From Mucidula mucida (Eukaryota; Basidiomycota; Agaricomycetes; Agaricales; Physalacriaceae), in assembly GCA_015501055.1 (NCBI GenBank), contig JADNYV010000169.1, positions 1 through 64,000 of the forward strand: a stretch of DNA of 64,000 nt, given 5' to 3'. Below, one piece after another: positions 21,597 to 33,800 of this stretch. The notes under the pieces are model-generated. The model was given only the letters and a program-made list of their open reading frames with translations. It made no database searches and was not told the DNA's origin. Position 1 is the stretch's first letter; each line of letters opens with the position of its first letter. The position numbers and the translations under genes are program-made.

Positions 21597-23491
21597 ATGC
21601 CTGTCGCTGCGTACGATCTCAATCCCCCCGCTACCACAGACGATCTAGCTACAGATGATAGCTATTACTTCCCTGGCATGGGCGCTATCCCTTCGCGCAC
21701 CACTCCCCGTGTGCTTTGGGAGAAGAACAAAGTCGTGCCTATTTCCATCGACGATCACAGAAAGTCTATATATCTGGGGACACCAGGCGCTATGGGTCAG
21801 AATCAGGACATGGGCATTCAAGCTTATGAGCGTGCTGCATCTTCGTTATCGAATAGGCTCAACGCCCACGTCGTAAGCCGCCGCATTAAATTCTCAGCAC
21901 GCTTCTAAACATTAAGTTTAGAATGACGACGACATGTCGGATTACAGAAGGAGGATCGGCCTGGGCCACACCACTTCTCAATCAATCACTCGATCGAAGC
22001 GCTACAGCTCACAACACAACTCACCAGTGATTGCTTCTGGATCTCGGCTTATCGAAGACGACCAAGTTTCGCATCGCTCCCAAGGCTCTCAACAAGTAAG
22101 CGTTCTGGACTCATTTCGCAGCAGCTTTCCTGAACATCAATTAACAGGCGATGCATAAGCGACCAGCAGTCTAGCGAGCTCGACCCGTTCATACCAGACT
22201 GCGTCCATTTCCTCAGAGAAATCAACGCCCACTCTCAGGCGGAAGACTGCCTCTCGGCAACTTTCTATCCACGAAGAGCTCTCGTCACCGGGGATCCATA
22301 CACGCAAGGGGAGTACGGGTTCTCAATCAAACAAGCTAAGGAAGGCTCCACCGTCACGGTCATCGGCCCAAGTATGTGTTCTTCTCCATTTCCCCGTGCT
22401 TGCCTGAGAAATATTGTTTAGATGAACTGGGGAGACAACGAGTGGGAAGTTGTAACCGAAGAAATGCGTGACGAGGCTGAGCGCGCCACCCAAGCGAGGG
22501 ACCATCGATCACATCACGGTAGGATGCGTACGTCGTGTCCTCCGTACCACTGCATTGTACTCAGACATAATACCACAGGTGATAGGGAGCTGGCCGAATC
22601 TTTACATTCCAGAGACAAACATGGTGCGCGCTTGATAAACGCTTTCATGCCCCTTGTCTTTCACTAACAGCCGTCTCGCAGGCTCGCGCACACCGTCTGT
22701 CATGACGCGCGCTTCTCATCAGAAAAGCTTGAATGACTTCGAACAGCTGAGCATAGCGAACTCGCACGCCGGCTCGATGCAGACGTTCTCCACGACGGTC
22801 ACGGATTCTCCAAAACCGCTCAGACAGATGTTGGTACCGAAACAGTGCATCGAGGAGTTCTTGGCGCGCGCGCAGGCCAATACGGCGAAGGATATCGAAA
22901 CTCTGGCGACGTTGCTTGGGGTTAAAGAAAGGATCAGGGATGCGAATGGGAATGGGAAACGGACTGTCTATCGAGTTACGACGGTCTTTATTCCTCAGCA
23001 AGAAGGGAAGTCGGATCAATGTGCTTCGACGGAGGCTGGGGATGCCGAATTGGTTGAGCATGTGTTCAAGCACGGCCTCAAACAACTAGGGTGGATTCAT
23101 ACACATCCGTCGTGGGGGTGTAAGTATCCGCTTTCCGGCCTTTCATATATCTCTGAATATCTTTATTAACAGGTTTCATGTCGTCCGTCGACCTTCACAA
23201 TGCCCTCGGCTTCCAGCTTGACCTTCCGGAGAGTATATCGATTGTGTGTTCTCGGATCGAGGATAAGTGCGTTTTCCGTGTCTTTCATAGGACTAGTAAC
23301 AAACATACAATTGTAGGGCTAACGGGATCTTTCGCGTTACGGTTCCAGAAGGCATAGAGGAACTGCTCAACTGCGACAGGACAGGGTTCCATTCGCATCC
23401 TGACAAGCTGTTTGGGGAGGTTACGGATGGGAGCGTGATTTTCGTTGACGGATCGTTGACTGTAGTCGATTGTAGACGTAGCACCTCGTGA
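21597..23491 (+). CDS. AMSH-like JAMM deubiquitinase
   Basis: Zinc metalloprotease of the AMSH/STAMBP type, which cleaves K63-linked ubiquitin chains at endosomes. Exons: 21597-21872, 21922-22095, 22198-22371 (the 5' edge is the only in-phase acceptor I find), 22422-22518, 22579-22623, 22682-23119, 23173-23266 and 23317-23491; about 490 aa. The JAMM motif is complete: catalytic-type Glu in DIETLATLLG, then LGWIHTHPSWGCFMSSVDLH with His-x-His, Ser and Asp at canonical spacing. TTVFIPQQEGKSDQC matches the AMSH core. The C-terminal HSHPDKLFGEV-like strand is present. The N-terminus holds a short helical region (IQAYERAASSLSNRL) that may be the end of a MIT-like domain. The 102-nt second intron is longer than its neighbours. 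Confidence 0.85.
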
Positions 23492-26400
23492 TGTACAATA
23501 TAGTAGATACCTCGTAGTTTTGATAGTACGTCTACAATAAACCAGTAGTTAATCAAGCGCACAAGCGTGTAGATCGTTGATATGTCCAAGGGAAACCCAA
23601 CACCTAAAGCTGAGGCGTAGGTTTTTTTAGAGCTATCGAAAGCAATAGCTAGGATCACAAGGATGATAGAGGCTAATCCCTACTGGCAGATACAACATGC
23701 CCCCTCCACACTGGTGAAGGGATCGGGGATGGTGCTGAGACAAGGATTGAGAAAGTGGACAATCGCCCAAAAACGTCTGGGACAACATAAACAAAACACC
23801 CTGTACGTCAACCACCGTACGTGCATCTCCTCATCAACAAATCAGTCGCATACGAGCCCAGTAAGGATTCAAACTTCAACGGATGTTTTCCGACGTTGCG
23901 AAATGGCACGAAACGGTAGCCCAAACTATATTTGCTGTCGTCGTCGTACGTAATATGTTGAGGAGATCCATCATACATAGTCCTCGAGCCATTTGTGGCG
24001 GTTATGACAGCAACCACAGCCATTGTATATTCACGTCCTGGTTTCGCACCCGCACCTGGCAGAGATCCTAACTTCCTTGTAAGCGCCAGAGGCCATTCCG
24101 AGTCAATGCAAGAAAGAGCACCGCTGACGAAGGGCGGATAGTATTTTGGAACACTCTATGATTGAGCTCATGAGATTGAAACAAGGCTATACGATGCGAA
24201 GGGTTCGGACTGTCAGAAGACGCAAAAGGTAAGTCTATATTTGACAGTGTGGAAGATAGAAGGGTAATGAACGGGTGATACGATGACGATACGAGCATGG
24301 TTGCAGGTGAGAAGCAGATGTCGCCAACGTTGCGGACAATAGCACCGGTCGCAGGCGATTAGGCAGAAGGGAAAAACACTGGCACTGTCAGTCTTATCGT
24401 TTTGATAAGGGTTGTACCAAGAGGTCTGGAGATCGGCCTAGAATGACGGGTGTTTTCTGGGATATATATCTGTCAGTCAAAGTTCTTTGGGCAGAAAAGT
24501 GATGTACCTCCTGGCCGAGAGGAGCGCTCTAACGCCGTCTTCAGACTCAGCTTAAACGTCAAGCACGGATCTGACGGAGATCGCGCGCAAAGTCAAGACA
24601 TTGTGGCTCCGACAATCTTTGTCGCTCCCAACTACGGACGTGGGTAGTGGCCACTGCATGCTCCCAATTACGGCGCAATCGTTTTTGAGAACACGTTTGG
24701 GATATGTAGGGAAGAGAGGATGCATTGTCATGTAACGCGAGATGTGATTACAGCAGGCCGAAGAACTCGCATCCAGAAAGCGTCTCGTATTTTGAAAGCC
24801 AAACAAAACGCATACGATGGAGTCGCAAGGTGTCGACAACCGTGAGAGTTTTTTCAAGTAACGGCCCGACCCCCGGCACCTCGGCAAGGGATCATTTCTA
24901 TACAGCTATCTCGCACGTGTTCGAATCTCAGGAGTGGCCCCTTCCGTCTGTTGCTGCCAGTCTCTGTCTGCGCATCTATGTAGTCATGTCCAGTCACTCA
25001 ATGTCCAGCGTCTATGAAACGACTGCCACCCATCTAGAGTAAGTATTTCTGACTGGTATTTATACATGGCATCAGAGAACCCGACACCATCAGTACCATG
25101 TAGGAGGCTTGAGTACCTCTACGTCCACAATTGACAGCGGTGTCATATGTGCCACCTCTATAGTAGCTGAACTAATGCCTTCGGATGCTCTTCGGTTCGA
25201 TGCGTACGCTACACATTGCCGGATCGTGTGACTCATTTCATCTTTCGACCTCCCCAGGACTTCTCATTTGCCCACTCTTCGCTGTACTTACATGGAATTC
25301 GGGACTCTCCCTTGAGTCCCGAGATACCCGCGACTCTCATCTGCCGTCTTTCCATCTCGTTCGCTGTGGCGTTCTATCTTCGCTTATTCTTTCCGTTGCA
25401 CGCGGCAAAGATCTAGCTCTCGTTTTTGTACGTGTCGATTCTTCCCCCGAAATCCAGCATCGAACATTCATTTGGCTCACCAGCCATCGAAGCCAATAAC
25501 CAATCATGTTTCCCGTCGGGCTTGCTCGCATCTTCCCGCGTCCAGGTGTTTCATCTCGTCAACTTCCACCGAACATTACAAGCTCAGCGAGGCGTTGATA
25601 AGGATACAATTCTCCGTATGTGGCCGGAAGCGTCAATTAGCTGACTGCGGTGAGCGTAATCCCACACGACGTATTGCCCCATCGGCAGTTGTTCTCTGCT
25701 CATGTGAGGCATGTGTCGTCGACCTATTTTTTCGGCAAATCGTTTGTTTCGCTGAAAGGCTACACCACTATTGTCGCCACTCTCTCCGGTGACCGGACTT
25801 GCTTCACTTAGCGCCTCCGACTTCAGCGTTAATCGTTGATGGATCCACCGTACTTGCGGCAGGGACGGGATACTTAGTTTCCGAAGACGAAGGACAAGAA
25901 CAAATATGATAGAAGGTAAATCTCCTCCTCCTCCCAGGATCACGCATCTTTCAATCGTCCGATTCCTGGTAACAGCACTTGTGTATACGTGTAAGTGTGC
26001 ACTTGACGACGGACCATCCAATCATATGGGGTAAAGGCAGCGTGTTAGCGATTGTCCTTGCTAATCATGCTGGCTGATCCCGAACTTGTCCGCTTCCAGG
26101 GAACCAAAATCGCCACCATGGACGAACATGTGCACTATCATCTGTATATAGCTCTGCAAATACGACCGATTTAGGCATGGACACGACAGAGATGGGCCGA
26201 CGGGTGTCTTCGCCACGGTCATGAGCACCCCCACGTGCAGGGAGAGCGGGAAGACAAAAGCGGTCTGGGTGTCCTTAAGGACTTCTTCCATACGGATTCT
26301 CACGTCCTACCATTCCCACCCCGCACCTTTAGGCTAGCTTCACTCGGTTGCCTCAACCTACCGATGCTGCAGATCTCCTACAAAGTACTCAACCGGTTAG

Positions 26401-26781
26401 TACACTTTGTCAACTCAGTCAGCGCGCACTACACAGTTTGAAACCAATCTAACATTGTGCCCAGCCACTTGCGAGGGACCAATCCACATGTCCTTTCCTT
26501 TTAGTCGCACGTCCTGACTTTCCGGAACATTGCGTCATCGGAAGACCCTGTAGACTTCCTACTTTTTGTACACTTCTCGCTTTCTTGTCTTCCGCCGATG
26601 GTGCAGGGATTCGGAGTTGAATCAGGCATATCTATAAACACACAGGAACGCGATCTATACCTTAGTTCTACATACAAAAAAGGTGGCAACAATAAAAAGG
26701 TGGTACAAGACATAGTCTGCGATACAAGGGTTCATAGCGGTAGAGTAGCAAGCATATGGCGCGTGTCGAACGCGAAACAGG
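23492..26781. other. 3.3-kb region without supported genes
   Basis: Lies between the 3' ends of the AMSH-like gene (plus) and the Myb gene (minus). Open frames reach 145 codons (26021-25584, minus), but none shows a motif or consistent splice partners. No long repeats seen by eye. Confidence 0.45.
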
Positions 26782-27871
26782 TCAATACATGTAGCCAACC
26801 TGTTGGCTGGGCTGCCGGTAACGCTCCCAATGTTGGGACTCATACACTTGGTTGGTTGTCGCCCAATGTTGGTCTGCCGGGCCAGCCAAGTCGAAACTGG
26901 ATTGCGGCAGGGGAGGTTGTGGGTACTCGTACCCACTCTCGCTTGCGCTCGAGAACGGTGACGATATATTGGAGTCGTATGGGGATTGAGGCGGAAATGC
27001 GAGAAGCGCGTCCTCTGGGAACGTCGATGAGGAATATGCGGGGGATGGATATGAAGACGAGAGTGATCCCCAGGCGTGTATGTCAAAGGAAGCATCCGAC
27101 TTGTGGTGGGAAGATGTATGTGAGAATGGACCGTCGGGGATGCTCATGCTGGGTGTTATGGGAGACACGCTAGCAGAACTCGATGTCGACGACGTGCTCT
27201 TGGACGGGCGGCGGGTGCGATCAGAGTTAAAACGCGTAATGGAGTTGTATCTTAAGAGCAAACATGAGTACGACGCGGAAGGAGAAGGGGCGTATCGTCT
27301 GACCTGTTCTTCGCGCTAAGGCCGGTCCTTCCAGGGAAGTATGTCTTGACGATCTTCGTCCAAAGCTTCCCGTGCTCGTTCACGGCGTTGATCAATAGGG
27401 CATCGCTTTCGGGAGTCCAACTCGTGCGATCAATGGAGGGATTCAGGGTGTCCGTCCAGCGTTTAGCACATTCTAAAGTGGCGTAAGCATGGTGCATAAG
27501 TGCGGCTGCACGGCAAGACCTACGATCGCTGTTACGCGTTCCAACCAAACTGGCGACCATACTCCATCGCGTACCATAGCGCTCGATGGCCTTCACCAGC
27601 CTCTCGTCCTCGTCCGGCGCCCAGCCACCTTTTACAACGTCGCTGGCCATTTTTGCAAACCAACGCTTCCGGCAGTCCTTGTTTGTCCGGTCGGGGACAT
27701 GCTTCGCGATGGCATGCCACTTGGATGGGTTCTGCGTATTTGGATCCTCTATGACAAGGCTGAATAAGAGGTGACATACAGCGCGACAGCAAGCGACAAA
27801 CCTTTCGCGACAGCCTCGCGGAGAAGCTGGTCTTCTTTAGCAGTCCAAGAGCGACGTTCCCTAGATAGCAT
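26782..27871 (-). CDS. Three-repeat Myb transcription factor
   Basis: Exons 27871-27802, 27748-27524, 27472-27304 and 27250-26782; 310 aa. Three SANT/Myb repeats at ~5-57, 58-108 and 109-160, each with the spaced aromatic residues: SWTAKEDQLL...KWHAIAKHVP...CRKRWF; GWAPDEDERLV...RWSMVASLV...CAKRWTD; SWTPESDALLI...LWTKIVKTYFPGRT...KNRYNSI. The set binds DNA in the nucleus. The rest is Ser/Pro/Tyr-rich and probably disordered. The third intron is a multiple of three and would read through if retained, inserting 17 residues between NSD and QCAKRW. Fungal genes of this build are often developmental regulators; that role is inference here. Confidence 0.85.
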
Positions 27872-30800
27872 AGTGATAAAGGGCGGCGAGGTCGTTTAGC
27901 GCTGTCGCTGGTTATTGTCCAGTGTGAATACCGGGGTTGACCTTTGCCCAGTCCTCCTCGTTCGCTCTTAAATAACCCCAATCAGGGCTCTGGCCAACAT
28001 AGAGATCTGAGATCCATCACCGGACATGTTTGTCCATTTCCGAGCCATCAGCCACCGAGGCAATAATTGGTCCTTTTCGAAAATACGTATATGGGGATAA
28101 CCGCTTTTGCAAGCGTGACATTCAAGGACGATTAAAGAGAGATTATGTTTGGTTCCCACGACACCCTTCGCCTGAACGGTACCCAACGCTTCCAATTTGA
28201 GCGATAATCTGATGGATGCCGAGGGCTGACTAGCCTCCTATGCTATCGCAAAACAACGAAACACTTTCGCTCGCAAGCCGCAGCTTCCACTCGAAGTAAG
28301 ACATGAAGTCGACTTTGGGGGTACTGTAAAAAACAGCCTCGGTGCCTGAACGTGCACCTCGAGCAATGACGCACTATCCATATTCCCCGCCACCGGCGTC
28401 GCAGGGGCGCTACGACCAGTATGCTATTTTTGTGCCTGGGACGACTTAGGGCGAAAGGATTTGGCTCGAGGAATGTAGAACAAACCATGACAGAATGACA
28501 AGGAGATTATGTCCACGGACCCAAACGTCAGCGTTGCGGCGGGAAGTTTGAATGCGCATGATTGTCTGGCGGTCACGGTAAACCAAATCGACCTAGGTTA
28601 TCTCCACGCTTGCGATTCCGCCCGATTCGACATTGTCCTTGATCATGAAGGGTTAGGGAATTTGTATGATATCCGGAAACCAGACGAAAGGATTGAATCT
28701 ACATCCCTTAGTTGGCACGCGTGGGATCGATGAAGGACGCACGTTCTGAGGCGCCGTGAACCCAGCACGGGGAGCGGGGACCCATGCTGGGGGAGTCCTC
28801 AATATGTGCAGCGGCAGCGCTGTGGTTTCAGCTCTCAGTACAACGATACCTCTAAGCGATGAGAGATCCTCGGCGCGCGATCAGATTGGCCTCGGAGCGC
28901 GTGAGATTGGGCTCCGATTCAATTTTGATGATGGACGAAAATAGAATACAACATCACTACATGGGCGCCAGCGCGTTGAATGTAGCCGACACAGCACAAG
29001 ACGTGTCGTGAAGCAATTCACGATCTTAGATTTGGATACTTGTAAGCAGAGAAGGTCTGCTGTCCACAGCAGGCGACGATAGCCCGAGAAAGAGGAGGCT
29101 AGGAATTGAAATTGACTTTCACAAGTCGCACTCTCATGCCAACTATGCTATCAAGTAGAAGATAGCCCTCTTTGATCGCGGATCACGAAGAGAGGGGGCT
29201 GGATAGGTGCTTGTTTTGGTTTGAGGACTAGCCGATGCGTCCCGACGGAATTCCTCAATTTAATAGCTCACACAGGAGGACTGAAGAGAGGATTTGAAAG
29301 CAGAGAGGCTGAGCTTGTCTGAGAGGCAATGTATACGATGTCGTCAACGTGCGGAAGCAAAACTGACATGGACACGTGCTCTAGTCCCAGCACCCACATT
29401 AAACATCACAGCCAACGTTCGAGATCCTGGAGGATCCTTAATCTCTAGGCTTCTGCCATCGGTAGTGCATGTATCCGCTGCATATCAGTCATGACCCTCA
29501 TATCGCAACAGTCCCTCTTGCAACCGGGCCCAAGCCTTTTGGACGACAATTAGATAAATAAGCTCAGCCTTAGTGAGACTTGTCACTTTAGCAATGTCTC
29601 ACCTTGGCCGGAGGTCGGATTTGACTTGCTCTCCTCGGCCTTCTGCGCCTCACTTCGTGGATGTAGGTATGACGGGACGCAAACAAAGTCATATCACAGG
29701 CAATGCGTGGAGCCAGGTAGATCAAAGCGAGCAAGGGGCGAGTAGATAACTGAGCGGCGGAGTAAAGGTTTATTGATAACTTCCCCAGGAGCCAGGTTCA
29801 CCAAGATTCTACGCCCTGGATAGTCATTCCTTGCGCGCCTGACCATGACCGGTCTCTCAACAAAAGAGACACGCACCAATGGGCGAGAGGTGATTGTTTC
29901 CGTCCATATCCTGGATCTCACGGTATGGGTAACACTCAAATGCTTGGTATAAAGAATATAGGCCCTCGGTTGAGCAGTGGCCTTGGTCGGGGACTCGAGA
30001 ATAGTCTGCGCGCCGCTGGCCAACGCGCGTATCACCGCGTCGCAAAAGGCGATCACGAAGAGCCACGACGAGGGTTGTTACAGATGTACGCGAATCAGAA
30101 AATCCTTTCCAGTTGAGTACGAGTAAGCAACCTTTGATGATGAAACGGCAACTCACCGTGATCTTTATCGATGTGGCGCGCGTCATTGGAAACTAGCGAT
30201 CCGTTATACTCACTGGGAACAAGGTAATTTCATCAACGAGCTGTCGGACCAGTGGCGAAGCTGTGTCGTCCACCGAAGCGCCCTTAGGCTGAGACACAGT
30301 TGAGACAGCCTTCGAGTAAGGGCTCTTCTCATGGCCTTGCAAAACAGAGAATTCAAATCTTGCAGTATTCTTTGGAGGTCGCGGAAAAGAGAGATTTCTA
30401 TCGGGATTTTTGGAATCGATCAAGCAGAAATTGAATCATGCGATGCTCACTTTGATTTTCGCCAACTCCAATGGCGGGTAATTCTACAGCCATCGGGACG
30501 GCAGAGCGGACTCTCATTGTTCTGAACTCCTCACTGAGTGTAAAGTCGGTGCCTCACTGGCGGTAACGTGCTTACAAGGTAAGTCAAAGCCTCGCTATCT
30601 AGGCTCACGCGAAGGGGGAGACGGTTAACAATGGCTAGTGCGGTTAATAACACGTGAAGGAAGAAGAGAAAGAAGCAACATCCTAATATGGACTTGAACG
30701 TCCACGAAGTACGCGAGTACTTACTTACATGTGGCTACTTCGCAGTAGACCATTTGCCCCTATGTCCACGTGGACTTCAAAATATAACTGTCCGTTTTCG

Positions 30801-33800
30801 TTGCAGTCATGACCAACGGAGAGTTTCTGTACGTCTTCTCCGATACCTAGATCCGTGACACCAATGCCTTCAGTAACGATTCGCACGGACACCAGGCTCA
30901 ACAGGAACAGTAAGGGACGCCGCGATCGTCTACTATGTTCGGCTCTCATTACGTTCCCATGAAGGGACGATACACATCTCCATTCATGCAGACAGCTGCC
31001 AGTCTTGGTTTAGTTTACTCAACATGCGGGTACGATCACCTTCCTTTGGTCGGCGTCTTGCTAATGAGGGTACTTGGTTATTGACGGTGCATACATGCGA
31101 GGCTCATAATGAAACCTGCATTTACACACTCATCTAGTCGTCCCCGCACAGAGCGTAGTACTTTATCGCACCATCAAATGCGCGTTTAAACCGCCTGGTG
31201 TAGGGACTGCTATGATGTCAACGGAAGACAATAACATTGCGCTGACGTGTCTCTTTGCCAAAACGCGCATACTTTATACGGTGTCGTTAGATTGTTGCAT
31301 CTACGGGCCTCGTCGTTTTCGGATTTCTGTAGGGGCCCATTGTCCTCTTCTCCTGGCGGCGGTGAACAGATGCATGCGATAGCCATAACACATTTCGAGT
31401 TGTCCGGTCTCTTTATTCTTCCGAAGCTCTCTCACCTCGAGACGGAGAAGGGCGGCTGTCATTGAAACCAAACCGGATCGTCGAGCTCTTCGGTGGGCCT
31501 ACTCACCTTGCGTTCCACGAGTGGCTCGCCGATCAGAATTAAATGAGGTTACAGCGGAGATTGAAACCAATACTGCCTACTGAGTCGCTGTATTCAATGG
31601 TTCGAGTCTTAAGTAACATTGCTGTACGTTGACATTCATACAACACTGTTGATACCTGATCGAGCACTCTTTGGCTACTGGTTCGGTAAGTAAAGTGATC
31701 GCCGCATCTCTGGACCTATCCACCATCAACATCGAATCAACATGTAAACAAAGTCAACGATGTCCCTGCGCTTGCTCCAATTCTGGCATTCAATACAGCC
31801 GACATGGCCTATCTAGCCTTTAATCGAACAACTATTCGTTCAAGCTGCCGGGACATACCCGGCAAAAAGGCTCCTCGAAAAGTCTGTCTGCCAGTTAACC
31901 TGAAGGTACGCAAGATCATGACTTTACCACCACGTTCCTAGCGCAATCCTTCTCTCGGGCCCGTTAAATCCGCAGTGGAGCATGCTGCCGACGGGCATTT
32001 GTCACTTAGACACAGTGCCAGAGAGCGGCATTAGTAGGCCTCGGATACTTAACTGAACGCCCACCGTGAGGTCCTCCTGGTCTGAACTGTCCGAATCTCA
32101 CGGACATGGTGACACCCGCGGGTGGTGTTTCGGCTGGTCTACACAGGCGGAAATTAGCAGGTACCACGTTACTTGGCGGACAGGCATCCCCCCGAGCTAT
32201 CTTTAACTGGACTTCTAGATAAACGTCTTAGAACTTTTGTTCGTCTCTCTCTCCACGATCTATGTTCTATCACTGACGAGTCGGTCGGTACAGAGGTTGC
32301 GCATCGCTGTGCTTTTAGCTCATCTCATTTGTTCCCAACTTGTGCGCCCGTTTTTAACACGAACACGAAGATGCTGCTCGCTTACACGGTATCTATAGTT
32401 CTTGATCTTACAACGAATTCAGTTGTTCTATTTACACCATTCCAATGGCAAGGCGGCTACCGAATTGTCAAGCGGCCAACGCCACACACATTCATTTCTA
32501 ACTAATGTATTTTTCGTGCAGTTTCGTTCGGCGACTCGTGCATTTTCCGCCATCTTTCTCTTCACCGATTGCCTTCCCGCATTGCGTCAATGGCGCATTT
32601 CTAGACCACGATGATATACAATCTACTCCAGCTAGCCGCTCGAGGAGCACTAGATTGGCCCTCGAATCACCCGGAGACCTCCACAGGTCAGCTTTGGGCT
32701 TGTCTCGAAATCAAAGTCCGACTCCGTTGCTCACGAAATCTCTGACGATGTCGGCGATGCCTTATCCGACGCTCTTTCTCCCAGTCACATCGCGATCTTC
32801 GTTAGTCGTATGTTTGGCTCATCCGCCCCTTGCTAATTTCCGAGTTTGTGGTGTTATAATTCACGCTTATTAGACTGTTCACCGACCCAAATCCTCCCAA
32901 CTTCCTTGCACGCAGCATTAATCCATCTTTCCCATCTGTCGTAGAACACCTGGCCGATCTGATCGCCCACGGCATGCCTTGATAAAGCAGCAGCGTGCAG
33001 CATGAAGTTCGCTGGATCGCATGATGCCCCTCTAACGTCTTGAGGCGTTCTCATCGGTCTTGTCTTGTATGCCGGACAATTCCATGTTGCTGCAGCCCTC
33101 TCCGCTCGAAGCAGCTCTGTCGTAACTGACACGCACTGGCGCGACTCTGTAACGGCACCTCTTATGATCATGCCGTCCTGTACGCCGTCGTCCACTTGCG
33201 AAAGTACTGGATGGTATAAACGTTGCACCGTGGACCTTTGTTCCGTTATTGAGGTATCGTCAAACGGCATGTCTTGGAATGCCGTCCGACGGCCACCCGT
33301 TTCATTCCGGTTTTGCACCTCCACGTTGCCTATCCTTGCTGTGGTTATGGTGAGCCGCGCGGAAACACGGTGACTACCATCGCGAGGCACTGTCGGATTC
33401 CGCGTTACTGGGGGGAGGGGGGTATACCGGTGAATTAAGCACGGTCAACGAGCCTTCTTGTTTGAACGCCGGACACTTCTCACTCAGCCAACTTTGGTAC
33501 CTCCTTGAGTTTACTGCTTCATTATGTTTGATTGAATTACTTATCTTCCGCCTCAGATTTACACCTGACTTGATGTGACACGACCGTTTCCTTCGCGAAG
33601 TCTCCGACCCTTTCCCGCCCACTCGCTCAGCTTCACCCAATCGAAAAACCTCAGTGGCGTCTTGAAACTGAGTCCACCCGTGCTTCGAATCCTCTCAGGT
33701 TATCATCTCCACAAATTTGTAGTTGCAAGCCCCTTCATATAAGTGTACCGGTTCTTATATTGGATAGAGATACCAGCGGTTAAAAAGAGGAGTCTCATTG

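Noticed and set aside
25584..26021. 145-codon minus-strand frame
   Set aside because: No motif or codon bias visible; isolated in an intergenic region.
31596..31615. B-box-like GGTTCGAGTC
   Set aside because: No pairing acceptor stem or A box upstream; not a tRNA.
32854..33390. 178-codon minus-strand frame in the gene desert
   Set aside because: Length is only modestly above chance for an 11-kb region of balanced composition and the sequence has no recognisable motif.
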